A stretch of 64,000 nucleotides of DNA from Ascarosepion bandense (GCA_037127315.1 JBBBDQ010000346.1:5386001-5450000), one strand, 5' to 3'; shown: positions 1 to 10,115, numbered from the stretch's first letter. A program made the numbers and translations. Notes: generated by a model from the letters alone, not told the origin.

Positions 1-292
1 ATCAAATGTGTATTTCTTTCTTTCTTTTTCATCCAATTAAGTAACTTTTTAAGGTTGTTTTATTTTTTGTTCTTTATATTTCTGTGACGTTCGAGTTAAT
101 TTACAAATATCTTCTCTCGAGTTTTCTAAAGTCTCTTCTTCGTTTAATTCATTTCATTATATTCTTTTTTTTTCTCTTCCAAATCTCTTATAGTTTTACA
201 TTATACGACAATCAAGCGTTGATTTCGTCTCGATCGAGTTTCTAATTTGCATCATCTGTCAGTAGAAGCATCTCTTATATGAACACTGTCTT
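1..292. other. AT-rich unannotated stretch
   Basis: T-rich sequence before the LTR element. I see no open frame of substance and no recognisable repeat. Confidence 0.5.
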
Positions 293-297
293 TCATT

Positions 298-2326
298 TGT
301 TGTGAAGGAATATCCTGTCTTACAAAGGAATGGGTACGGCCCGGGTTATAAAAGAGAACGAACTATAGTGATCGAAAGAATTCCCAACCTCGAGATTTCC
401 AACCTCCCAAGTTTGTTTTGGTCTCCTTTTATCTCTGCTGGTTCAGCCTTTTATTGCCCCATTCCATTATTTTTTTATCCCACTCCCCACTCCCGTAGCG
501 AGTGTGCTTCTTGATTTCGCCGTTTGGCGGGATACAGCGACCACTCTTTTTTTTTTCTGGGATGGATGGTTCTTACTAACATTGATTATTATTTTACTTC
601 AAAAAATTGTTGTATTTTTAGTTTATTTTTGGGTTCATTCCCCTCCCATCATTTCATTTTTCATTAAATGTTTTACATTATATTGTACCTAGCATTGTGC
701 ATATCATATTATATTGTATATAAATACATATTTATTGTCATGGGTTATTTCCCCACTTTTTTTGGTGTTCCTTGTAAGTTTCTGGCATTGTGGTGTATGA
801 AGGATTGGGAGTTGATGGATGGGTTCTTGTGGTGATTGTGCAAATTGTAATGAGTGAATGGGTCGTGATAATGTTTAGTTAGGTATAGGATAGTTCAGTG
901 AGTACCAACATTTCCCCCCTTCCCTTTTCGGCTTTGTGCCACAATTTTGTATATTATACAAAATAAATAGTGAATGATCGAAAGAAGAGTCGAGATTCCC
1001 AACCTCCCAAGTTTTTTTTTGGTCTCCTTTTATCTCGGTTTGTTCAGCCTTTTATTGTCCCATTCCATTAATTTTTTACCCTCCTCCCCACTCCCTTAGC
1101 GAGTGTGCTTCTTGATTTCGCCTTTAGGCTTAATACAGTGGCCACTCCTTTTTCTAGGATGGATGGATCTTACTAATATTATTATTATTATTATTATTAT
1201 TTTAGTTCAAAATTTGTTGTATTTTCAGTTCGTTTTTTTTTTGTTCATCCCCCTCCCATCATTTCATTCTTCATTAACTTTTTTAAATTATGTATTATAT
1301 TGTATATAAACACATTTTTGTTGTCATGGGTTTTTCCCCTGTTTTTAGGTGCCCCTCGTAAATATGTGGTATTGTGGTGTAAGTAGGATTGGGAGGTGAT
1401 GGATGGGTTCTTTTGGTGATTGAGCAAATTGTAACGAGTGAATGAGTCGTGATAGTGTTTAGCTAGGTATAGGATAGTTAAGCAAGAACCAACCTCTACC
1501 CCTCCCCTTTTCGGCTTTGTGCCACAATGTTTTGTATTTTTACAAAAAATAAATAGTGAGTGATCGAAAGAGAGCGGAATACAGCGGCCACTCTTTTTTC
1601 TGGGATGGACGGATTTTACTAACATTGTTTATTATTTTAGTTCAAAATTTGTTGTATATTCAGTTTGTCTTTTGGGTACATCCCCCTCCCATCATTTCAT
1701 TTTACATTAAATCTTTTAAATTATATTTTATATTGTATATAAATACATTTTTATTGTCATGGGTGTTTCCCCAGTTTTCAGGTTCCCCTCGTAAATATGT
1801 GATATTATGGTGTATGAAACTTTGGAAGATGACGGATGGGGTCTTTTGTTGATTGAGCAAATTGTAATGAGTGAATGGGTCGTGATAGTCTTTAGCTAGG
1901 TATGGGATAGTTAAGCGAGAACCAACCTCTACCCCTCCCTGTGTTCGGCCTTGTGCCATAATTTGTATTTTTAATGCAAATAAATATTGAGTGATCGAGA
2001 GAGATCGAGAGTGTTCGTGACTATACGAGAGTCTTCGTTATTACACGGGAGTGATCGAGATTATTCGTCATTATACGAGAGAGATCGAGAGCCATCGGTC
2101 TTAGACGTGAGTTAGACGTCACTAGACGGAAGCCTTCTTCTCAAGACGGACGCATACGTCCTATACAGAGATATTGCCTTCTTACAGGTTATTCTTGTTA
2201 ACTGTTCGTTGGTGTACTTGTATTTGGTTTATTGTACTGAGGCATAATAAATCTCTATTTATATATCCTCAGTGTTAAGAGTTATTTCTTATTCTTTCTC
2301 TGTTTATCCCCTCCCGGGATACAACA
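298..2326 (+). repeat. 5' LTR, expanded
   Basis: It shares with the 3' LTR the start (GGAATATCCTGTCTTAC at about 308), the GGCCCGGGTTATAAAAG promoter near 338-354, a GATCGAGAG/TTCGT-rich section (1990-2150), an AATAAA signal near 2247 and the end CCCTCCCGGGATACAACA. Between the TATA box and the GATCGAGAG section sits extra DNA (about 372-1990) made of tandem units of about 590 bp. Confidence 0.8.
372..1990 (+). repeat. Tandem ~590-bp units inside the 5' LTR
   Basis: Three units: about 372-968, 973-1557 and a 5'-shortened one 1557-1990. Each has TTCCCAACCTCCCAAG, the AGCGAGTGTGCTTCTTGATT block (first two units), a CCACTC...TGGATGG block, a run of CATGGGT, a GTCGTGATA block and ends near TTTGTGCCACAA plus AAATAAATA. 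Small ORFs here are not conserved between units, so I regard them as non-coding. The same unit occurs once inside another LTR at 44488-45062. Confidence 0.75.
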
Positions 2327-2569
2327 GAAGGCCAGATAGAAAAACACCCGAATTTTTAAATTTTTTATTAATTTCCCCTAGACTAGTTGCCAACCAATAT
2401 TAGAAAGCTATGTCTGACTTTCTATTTGATGCATATCTTGGCAAAGAAGAAAAAAAATCGTACTTCTTACAAAGGTTTATGAGCGCAAGTTAATGCGACA
2501 AACACTTTGAGAATTTCAAAGCGACACGCCGATTTCATTTTCGCGCCACCAATCGCTAACTTATGAAGG

Positions 2570-3007
2570 TGTTGTGGAGGAATATCCTGTCTTACCCAGG
2601 AATGGGTATGGCCCGGGTTATAAAAGACCGGGACTAGAACGAACTAAGAGTGTTCGTGACTATACGGGAGTCTTCGTCATTACACGGGAGTGATCGAGAG
2701 TGTTCGTCAGTACACGGGAGTGATCGAGAGTCTTCGTTAGTATACGAAAGTCATCGACTTTAGTCGAGAGCCATCGGCCTTAGACGAGAGTTAGACGTCA
2801 CTAGACGGAAGTCTTCTTCTCAAGACGGGCGCATACGTCCTATACAGAGACATTGCCTTCTTACAGGTTATTCTTGTTAACTGTTCGTTGGTGTACTTGT
2901 ATTTGGTTTATTTTACTGAGGTATAATAAATCTCTTTATTTTCCCACATGTTAAGAGTTATTTCTTGCACTATTTTTTCTCTGCTTATCCCCTCCCGGGA
3001 TACAACA
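2570..3007 (+). repeat. 3' LTR, 438 bp, short form
   Basis: TG...CA termini, TATAAAAG at about 2618-2625, a section of imperfect 20-bp repeats of the type GATCGAGAG plus TTCGT, AATAAA near 2925, and the CCCTCCCGGGATACAACA end. It lacks the large tandem units of the 5' copy. Confidence 0.8.
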
Positions 3008-3012
3008 TCATT

Positions 3013-3540
3013 CTTATCGCCTTAACGTGAGTTTTCTATAAACGTTCTCATAGCATTGGATTTGATAAGCTTTTCTTCTTGTTGCTGCAACCACATAACT
3101 TCATAAGCAGAGAAGTAAATTTTGGCATTATTGTACTGTCTAAATAGCTTGCTGCAGCCTTAAGCTGCATTCTAAGAGTTTATTTTCTCACATCTCGTTC
3201 GTAGAACTCTCTAACGATTTTTGGCTTTTCTGTCACCGACAATCTTCAAAAGTTTAAATGTAACATCAATAGCCATTTTCTGTCTTCCTGATTTCTGTTC
3301 ATTCCTCGTCTTTTCTTTCACTAACGTTTACCAGCCTTCTTTATCTCTCAGTGACTCTTTTCGGCTAAAATTTCCACTTGAAATCAAACTTGTCAAACTC
3401 TCCGATTTCAGGCAGAAAGGAACCCAGACAAGACTTTGACCCAGACACGATTTTGAGTCGTGGACGGGCAGGTCAGCCTACGAATCTAAATAGTCGTGAC
3501 GCTGAAAGTAACATCAATCAGTTATATGAAAACTTGTTAC
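3013..3540. other. No gene recognised
   Basis: Between the LTR element and the first long TA tract I see only short, non-overlapping frames and no repeat-family signature. Confidence 0.4.
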
Positions 3541-3547
3541 TTTCATC

Positions 3548-3548
<1 letters not shown>

Positions 3549-3600
<52 letters not shown>
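3549..3600. repeat. (AT)n microsatellite
   Basis: About 52 bp of uninterrupted TA, abutting the inverted-repeat element that follows. Confidence 0.95.
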
Positions 3601-3603
<3 letters not shown>

Positions 3604-3614
3604 GATGGAAATAA

Positions 3615-4429
3615 CAATGGAACCTGTTGTATGCGACCACTCCTACTGCCATCAAAAACTGGTCGCATATGACAGGTGGTCACTCACTAAAGGCTCATGA
3701 TCTATCCTACCCACAATCGTATATTTCACTCTCCAGAATGTACATATTTTAGTATTTTACCATGTAATCTGGTAATAAATAAATGAGAACATAAGTTGGT
3801 CTAACTTTGAAAAAAATATTCAGCATAATTATTTTTTAACATTAAAAAGATATTTACAACGGTTCACAAAAGAAATAAAAATTATTATTTTACACTGGTG
3901 TCGGCTTTAAAAAGTTAATTATTGCAGTCTGGGTGGTGTTTTTTTTTTTTTTTTTTTTTTTTTGTAATGTGACCACTTCGATTCTAATTGATGTTGGCAC
4001 TTATTTCTTATAAAATATCTACGTTGGAAAAGTTCGCGATGTCTAAGTTTTCAATTTTTTTCTTAGACGTGAGTGATAGTAAAAAAGAATCTGCGATAAT
4101 ATATGGAAAAAGAAACAAACATACAAGTAAAAATAGTGACAACGATCAGGAGAGAGAGAGAGAGAGAGAGAGAAAATTGAGAAAAAATAAAGATAATGAA
4201 AAAGATAAACATTGAAAATGTAAATTTTACATAGATGTGATTTTTCCCCTACGCCCGAATTTATCCAAGTTTGTACTTTACATAGTAAAATACTAAAATA
4301 TGTACATTCTGGAGAATGAAATATACGATCGTGGGCAGGATATGTCACGAGCCTTTTGTGAGCGACCACCTTTTGTATGCAAACAGTTTTGATGGCAGTA
4401 GGTGTGGTCGCATACAGCAGGTTCCACTG
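3615..4429. mobile_element. Inverted-repeat DNA transposon remnant, 815 bp
   Basis: The arm 3615-3769 is repeated in reverse complement at 4277-4429. The terminus reads CAGTGGAACCTG, a form common in Tc1/mariner/pogo elements. The centre holds a T run (3940-3962), a (GA)n run (4150-4173) and no transposase. A further single end of the same family lies at 4460-4577. A clean TA duplication is not visible at both ends, so superfamily assignment is tentative. Confidence 0.6.
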
Positions 4430-4459
4430 CTTATATATATATATATATGTGTAACTGAT

Positions 4460-4577
4460 GAATGTAACAAGTATCACATCATCAATTAACATTAGCAAAT
4501 CGTCCGTGCATATAAAGGTGGTTGTTAATAGCAGGTGGTCGTTGACGAAGGGGGTCGCATACACCAGGTTCCACTGT
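4460..4577 (-). mobile_element. Truncated end of the CAGTGGAACCTG family
   Basis: It ends in CACCAGGTTCCACTG next to a TA run and matches the right arm of the preceding element over the GTCGCATACA region, but the rest of the partner arm is missing. Confidence 0.5.
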
Positions 4578-4590
4578 ATATATATTATAA

Positions 4591-4806
4591 ATTATAATTT
4601 AGTACATGTCCAAACTACAATCCACTACAAAAGTGTACATTTTGATTCGACATTAAAGGAACAATGTCTCATCAGGTAGTAAACGCTATTTTTTCTATCA
4701 TGTAGTAAACGGTAGCGTTTATTACCTGGTGAGATTTTTATTGTTCTTTCAATGTCGAAACAAAATGTACAATTTTGTAGTAGATTCTAGTTTCGACATG
4801 TTCTAA
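4591..4806. mobile_element. Paired inverted PLE-like ends with hammerhead motifs
   Basis: The two ~90-nt arms are near reverse complements around a loop at about 4690-4712. Each arm carries a hammerhead-like core. On the minus strand (4620-4682): CTGATGA, stem II GACAT/ATGTC, GAAT in place of GAAA, stem III CAAAA/TTTTG. On the plus strand (about 4721-4785): CTGGTGA in place of CTGATGA, an intact GAAA (4757-4760) and stem III ACAAAA/TTTTGT followed by A. Stem I is only about 4 bp. Each arm has one core substitution, so neither looks intact. Assignment to Penelope-like elements is by analogy with the better copies at 55.5 and 58.0 kb. Confidence 0.55.
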
Positions 4807-4809
4807 AGT

Positions 4810-5520
4810 ATAATTTATGATGAATATTAATTGCTCTATTTTTACATTGAGCACTGTTTTAAATTAATGTTTTGAAAGTTGTTAATATTTTCTTCGTTCC
4901 TTATTCATTCGGAGATATATATACATATATATTATGTATATATATATATATATGCAAGTTCCGCTAAAAATGGCAAACAAGGTGCTATGGGCAAGTTTTT
5001 GTTATAATTTTTTATGTGATCTTATGATTAATTTTTTCAGCATATAAATTATATAATAATTGTCAAAACGTTTTATCTATCTGAACTCTTTCGGATATAT
5101 TTTTACCCATTATTAAGGTCTCCGTGCGTATTTAAATGAGACCTAATAGATATATGGCCAGAGAGATCTAACGTAAATTTTCTCGCTAAACATGTAGTAG
5201 TATATCCATTGTAATTATTTACGAATTTACGATTGATCACGAACACAGTTCTTTAAAGAACATGTAAATACGTAAAGAATTTTATTTAAAAATAAAGTTC
5301 ATATCTAATTTTAAAGTAAAATAAAATTCATCCTTGATAGTGGCTAAAAGAATAACCGAAAGCGTATGGATGAAGAAAACATTCGGATTAATTTCACGTA
5401 ATACATGGTCTGCAAACAAGAAAAACATATAAGATCATATGAAAAATTATATAGAAAACTTAAACATAGCACCTTGTCTTTTATTTTTACCAAAAGTTGA
5501 ATAAAGGAACGACTGCTATC
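4810..5520. other. AT-rich stretch, nothing recognised
   Basis: It contains short TA runs near 4910-4950. No coding region or named repeat was recognised. Confidence 0.4.
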
Positions 5521-5521
5521 T

Positions 5522-5523
<2 letters not shown>

Positions 5524-5609
<86 letters not shown>
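5524..5609. repeat. (CA)n(TA)n compound microsatellite
   Basis: About 36 bp of CA followed directly by about 49 bp of TA. Confidence 0.95.
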
Positions 5610-5611
<2 letters not shown>

Positions 5612-6091
5612 TAACAAACATATGCATACACACTTCAAGCAAAAACATAATTGCTTTTTGTAGTTTTATCAAATTTGCGATAACACTGTTTACTCTCGTA
5701 CGATGTTTTATTAAGAGATGATGGCTGTAGGGTCAACAAATGACGTCTGCAAAATACTCGAACATACATTTATCGTTTGAGAAACGTAAGATTATTTTAA
5801 TGTGCTATTTAAATTTGGAAATGATGTTGAAGTCCAAAGACAATGAAGCTGATATTTTGGAACACAACCACCAGCACGTTTGAAAATGTCGTATGTCTGA
5901 ATAAATTTTGTATTATAATATCTATACAAGTTTTTTCCTTTCCTGAAGTGTTTATTCATATTCATGGTAGACTCACACTAAAAATCAATATATATTTGTT
6001 CCTCACCGTTCAATGCATCTCTGAGATTCTTGTTTGTAGCAATGGAAAGAAAAAATTTAAAGTAAATATAATTCATACTTGAAAGTCTTAA

Positions 6092-6419
6092 CCCTTTGTT
6101 GCATATTGGTTACAATTGTAACTAATATTCAACAAAGGTTAGAGAAAGGTTACAATTGTAACCAATATGCAACAAAGGTTAGAGGAAGTTTATAATTGTA
6201 ACTAATATGTAACAAAGGTTAGAGAAAGGTTACAATTGTAACCAATATGCAACAAAGGTTAGAGGAAGTTTATAATTGTAACCAATATGTAACAAAGGTT
6301 AGAGAAAGGTTACAATTGTAACCAATATGCAACAAAGGTTAGAGGAAGTTTATAATTGTATCCGATATGCAACAAAGGTTAGAGAAAGGTTACAATTGTA
6401 ACCAATATGCGACAAAGGG
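6092..6419. mobile_element. TTAA-flanked MITE composed of 40-bp tandem repeats
   Basis: TTAA sits at 6088-6091 and 6420-6423. Just inside, CCCTTTGTTGCATATTGG at the left is mirrored at the right end by CCAATATGCGACAAAGGG, giving terminal inverted repeats of over 30 bp with one mismatch. The interior is about eight 40-bp monomers containing the palindrome GGTTACAATTGTAACC. Monomers alternate (AGAGAAAGG versus AGAGGAAGT endings), giving an 80-bp higher-order period. TTAA target sites and CCC-type termini suggest a piggyBac-like non-autonomous element; no transposase is present. Confidence 0.75.
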
Positions 6420-6423
6420 TTAA

Positions 6424-6900
6424 AAAATATGGATACCTGTTCAACAAGCATATTTGTTGTCTGCGTCTGGATTTTTGATTCATTGACTCTTTCCAGTGTC
6501 ATTATTAGTTTTCATTCTTTTAACCATCCATGAATATCGAAAAAGACTGTTGCCCAATGTTTATATTTCTTCAGATCTTGGGCAATAAAGGATCGCTCCG
6601 TTTTACTGTCCTTTGTAGCTCTAAGCAAGTTTTACTTATTATTATCTTTCTTAAAACTCGTTCAGCTATCGATTTACGGAAATCCTTTTTCGTTATTTAC
6701 TCCTTGTGACTCTCTTGCCTTTAGCATGAGGGTTTTATATTCGCCAAACCCCAGTTCTTAAACATTATGTGTCCCAGACATTTACACTGCGTTTTCTAAT
6801 TCCCAGAAAGAAACAGTTGAAGTTTCTGGGACACATAATAAAGAAGAAGGCATAGCAAATTTAACACTCACATGACATACTAAGGGCAAGAAGGTCAGAG
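6424..6900. other. Unannotated; one inverted repeat
   Basis: ATTATGTGTCCCAGA near 6765 recurs inverted near 6826-6840, a potential stem of about 15 bp with a ~45-nt loop. No gene was recognised. Confidence 0.4.
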
Positions 6901-7318
6901 GAAAGTAGTGCATAATCTACATAACTAGCTCATGTAAATGGATGGTAGAATATGGCGTAAAAGTGATAGAAAGATGACAATCTTTATTAATTGCGACTAG
7001 GAGAAATTGTGGAGAGCCATTAACACCAACTTTTTGAAGAAACATGACATATTGAAGACAAGAGTGGTAGAAGGAAGCAGTTAATAGCGTACACGAGGTG
7101 CTTATAAAAAAGGTAATAAAAGGTGCAAATGAAAGGAAGTTCTGCAAATCCATGACCCCCCACGACCTGAATAGACAGGACCTTTTGATAACAAGAGGGG
7201 ATTAGGAAAGTAGTTAATAGCCTACCTGACGAGCTTTGTTTGAGGTATAGAACAATGAAAAATATAATAAAAGGTGTAAAGGAAAGAAAGTTGTGGAGAG
7301 CCATGATCACCCACGTCA
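6900..7318 (+). pseudogene. RTE LINE 3'-end fragments in tandem
   Basis: A segment ending in GTGGAGAGCCAT plus ATGAC-type sequence and 'CACGACCTGAATAGACAGG' is repeated about 150 bp later (GTGGAGAGCCATGATCACCC). It resembles the C-terminal coding and 3' tail region of the RTE copies at 15.1 and 49.9 kb (WRAMI..V-L- followed by a stop). All frames are broken. Confidence 0.4.
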
Positions 7319-7321
7319 TGA

Positions 7322-8160
7322 AAAGATACAGTATATAGAATTAGAAAAAGAAAACGTTTTTGACGCCTATTTTTTTTTTTTTTTTCAATTATCCTCGTTA
7401 TTCACACGTTTTGACCATGGTATTCTCATTATCTTACAGCAGAAGCACACCTTTCACTAAAAGTGTCATTTTCATCTTTGAGTAAATTGGCTGGTATTCT
7501 CTGCTATACAAGAGGATATATAACACATAGTATTTTAGCACACTTTCCTTTGTTTCTCAAAATTTTTTTTATTTTCATTTTTTTCTTAGTTTCTGAAAGG
7601 CATATTTCACTATTTCAATGCACCTTTGAGTTTCTCTATGCCATTTTTCATTCGCAGGTTTGAATTCTGCCAAAGGAGAGTTTTTTTTTTCGTTAATAAT
7701 ATTTCTCTAATATTCAGGCCGGTAGGCGAAAATAAATAGATATAATTTTATATAAGCAAATAGTATCAAGAAATACAACGTTTATATTGATAACATCTGT
7801 TGAATTCATTAAAAACTTACTTTAGAAATTGTATATATAGTATTTAATTAATGACTTTTTAAAAAAATATTTTGTGCTCGAGCTATAAACTGTTAAATGT
7901 GCTAAGAATACATAAGTACAATCCATTAGCAAGTTTAAAAAAAAACTTCTGCCAATTTGCAATATTTTTAAATTTGCAAATTTGTCATGTTATTGTTATA
8001 TTGCTACATCATTAGCAAATTGGAAAATAACATTTCTGAAATATTTTATTTTCTATTCTTATTACGTCTAATGTAAAATCGAATTTTTTGTTTAGGGTGA
8101 CCGTTTTCACGAACTAAAACAAATTAATACCCTTCTCGTCTAAATAATCAGGCCCGTAGA
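7322..8160. other. AT-rich, unannotated
   Basis: A T-run near 7371-7385 and a fragment near 7655-7735 (GCAGGTTTGAATTCTGCC, then GGCCGGTAGGC) that recurs near 52.4 kb. No gene was recognised. Confidence 0.4.
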
Positions 8161-8164
8161 AATA

Positions 8165-8395
8165 TAATTATATATATATATATAAAAGAGTGAACATTGA
8201 AGTAAACACTCAGGGGCAACAGACTGTTTTATGCTAAGCGAAATCATCAGACATGTGGACTGATGATTGCGCTTAGCATGAAACTATCGCCACTGAGTGT
8301 TGATTTCAATGTTCACTTTTTTATATTCACAGATGCTCTGTCTCTGATATCGAGCACTTTATTCTATAAATATAGCATACCCTAAACTAATTATT
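8165..8395. mobile_element. Inverted pair of PLE-like ends
   Basis: Sequence from about 8188 (GTGAACATTGAAGTAAACAC) is mirrored at about 8290-8318. Each arm contains a CTGATGA-TT-CGCTTAGCAT-(A/G)AAAC block that resembles the hammerhead core plus stem II, but I cannot close stems I and III convincingly. A TA run borders the left side. Confidence 0.45.
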
Positions 8396-8850
8396 AAGTA
8401 TAAGCAAAATATCTACTCAAATACCAGTATCGATTAAAAATAATGTTCAGACTAAAAACTTAAATATGTCGGTTGTTAGTTCTATTTCGTTAATCTCCGG
8501 AACTTTCCGTAACATTGTCTGTTTACATTTGTTTACAGACAATACATTTCAGAGCGGAGATGGTATTTCACAAAAAAACCGAAAGTTGTGTATATAAACT
8601 TAATTGAACTTCGATTAGACAGTGGGATCATTGGCTATCGAGCGCCAGATCCATTGGTGGCTTTCCCTATGCTTTTATGGGTCGCAGGTTCGAATTATGA
8701 CGAATGATAAACTCTTTCGTAAGAAAATATCTCATAAATAATCAGTACGGTAAAAATATGTAGATAAATATACTGTTTAATTAAAAACAGAATATTTACT
8801 CAAATACAACTATCGATTAAAGATAATGTTCAGGCAAATAAATTAGTATA
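8393..8850 (+). mobile_element. tRNA-like SINE candidate (family E) with duplicated edge
   Basis: A block CTACTCAAATACCAG + TATCGATTAAA near 8410 recurs near 8797, so the unit is about 386 bp and partly tandem. Between them lie TTCCGTAACATTGTCTG (about 8505) and a B-box-like GCAGGTTCGAATTATG (8687). Relatives occur at 28690-29095 and 29715-29925. At 28.9 kb the family also shows an A-box-like GGGCGAGTTGGTCTAA, as in tRNA-Leu. Confidence 0.4.
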
Positions 8851-8861
8851 TATATATATAT

Positions 8862-8949
8862 ATTAGTCATCCACATACAAGCCTGTTTCGCTGTATCACA
8901 GCTCATCAGTGTGATAGACATATCCACTTGCTTCTGGCCGGGATCGAAA
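8862..8949 (-). mobile_element. 5'-truncated hammerhead SINE (family B), best ribozyme
   Basis: Reading the minus strand, the copy starts inside the B box (TTTCGATCCCGGCCAGAAG) and runs through the hammerhead to GACTAATA and a TA tract. The pol III A box is lost by 5' truncation, typical of retroposition. It abuts family E sequence on one side and a PLE end on the other. Confidence 0.75.
8871..8915 (-). ncRNA. Hammerhead ribozyme, type I, apparently intact
   Basis: On the minus strand: stem I 5' arm TCACA, core CTGATGA, stem II GCTGT with loop GAT and ACAGC, then GAAA, stem III ACA/TGT (loop GGCT, the first A from GAAA), nucleotide A at the cleavage position, and stem I 3' arm TGTGG. Every invariant hammerhead position I can check is present and all three helices pair (stem I has one U-G). 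Self-cleavage is predicted after the A at the complement of 8876. Known family biology: such motifs self-cleave RNA; activity here is untested. Confidence 0.75.
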
Positions 8950-8960
8950 ATATATATATA

Positions 8961-9240
8961 TTGTAAGAAAGTTATGGAACACGTAGGTTTTTAACCCACT
9001 GTTCATGCATTTACTTTTATAAAGAGTGCTCGATACAACGTAGAGCTTTATATTGTAATGGTTGTTACAATGGCTTATAAAAGCATAGTATCACTACAGA
9101 AAAATCTTCGTGTTTCGGAGATACGTTTGCTCCTCATCTGGTGATAAGTTGAAATAAAAATTAAATGGTGAAAACGATTTATTTTTGGTAATATGATATG
9201 TAAGTGAATGTGGTAGGAGTTTAGTACGATTTAGCCGGCA
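8961..9240 (-). mobile_element. PLE 3' end (subfamily with TATCAC stem)
   Basis: It matches in reverse orientation the copy at 43985-44276 over its whole length (GTTTAGTACGATTTAGCCGG at the inner edge, TTACAAT/TATA at the end). It includes the hammerhead at 9089-9146 and terminates beside TA repeats. No coding sequence is left. Confidence 0.65.
9089..9146 (-). ncRNA. Hammerhead-like motif in PLE end
   Basis: Minus strand: stem I TATCAC/GTGATA (6 bp), core CAGATGA (consensus CTGATGA, so one core change), stem II GGAG/CTCC, GAAA, stem III ACA/TGT, then A. All helices pair, but the U-to-A change in the core predicts reduced or absent cleavage. Confidence 0.6.
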
Positions 9241-9311
9241 GTTTGTAGCCATAGTGTTACAGCATTGGGTTAGGAGAGGGGTGCAGAGTAGATCATTTTT
9301 GGACAGGTCAC

Positions 9312-9335
<24 letters not shown>

Positions 9336-9342
<7 letters not shown>

Positions 9343-9490
9343 CTGTTAAATATAAGAGACAATGAATGTCTATTATGTTTAATCATGAGTCGTTCTAAAC
9401 GTCGTATTTTGGCTTTAATTTAGAACGGCTCATGATTAAACATAATAGACATTCATTGTCTCTCATATTTAACAGTATATGTTTAGAAAA
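9336..9490. repeat. Foldback repeat related to 10.35 kb
   Basis: Arms of about 55 nt (ACTGTTAAATATAAGAGACA at about 9342 and its inverse at about 9458-9477) flank a short loop. A single-arm copy with flanking sequence lies at 10345-10425. TA tracts lie on both sides (9319-9342 and 9512-9563). Confidence 0.65.
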
Positions 9491-9508
9491 TTATTTGCTG
9501 ACTCGATA

Positions 9509-9567
<59 letters not shown>

Positions 9568-10110
9568 CCCTACGTCTGTAGACCGACTTGGAGGTAAATG
9601 CTTTCTGCAATCCTTAGATGGCTATAATGAACTGTTTGCTTATTTGTTTTTCTCTGCGTGGTCAAGGTATCTCAAGCCCGCTGGGTGGATTCGATTTAAA
9701 CTTTCAGGAATGATTAGTCTTATTCCGCGAAAAAACTACTTAGATTTTTTTTAGGTTATTTTTGCGATTTTATCAATAAAATTTATTTTTTCCTTTCAAA
9801 CGCCAAAAACTGAATTATCTTCCCTAGATCATTTGAAATAATGAATTACTTCTCCAATTTACCAATTAACGTGCGCATTTAATTTTGAAAGGTGTCGAGT
9901 TCCTTCTTTGCATTTCCACAGTTATTCTTTCTCATTTTAATAATCATATCTTACTAATTACTGAGATGATGTTTGTATTGTCTTGGCGGAGTTTTGTAGT
10001 CTTTGAGTGCTACTTCGTTGTGGCTTTGTTATATTACTGTTTTTTAGCGACAGAAAAACATTTATATATGTGCGTATACTTGTGTACATATATATTTATT
10101 GATCTCTTAT

Positions 10111-10115
<5 letters not shown>

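Larger units (their letters stand above)
298..3007 (+). mobile_element. Complete non-autonomous LTR element, TCATT duplication
   Basis: The element begins and ends with the LTR termini TGTTGTG...ACAACA and is flanked by the direct repeat TCATT at 293-297 and 3008-3012, the 5-bp duplication expected of an integrase product. The LTRs are 298-2326 and 2570-3007. Only 243 bp separate them, so there is no gag or pol and the copy is non-autonomous (TRIM-like, or internally deleted). I could not recognise a convincing primer-binding site or polypurine tract. The LTRs differ about fivefold in length because the 5' one holds roughly 1.6 kb of tandem units. Family assignment (Ty3, BEL or other) is not possible without pol. 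Confidence 0.82.

Noticed and set aside
1245..1959. Two minus-strand frames of 126 and 85 codons with similar sequence
   Set aside because: Their similarity follows from the tandem DNA units in the LTR; the frame is not kept in all units or in the 44 kb copy.
6092..6419. CRISPR-like regular repeat
   Set aside because: Repeats are contiguous without unique spacers, the DNA is eukaryotic, and TTAA-flanked inverted ends explain it.
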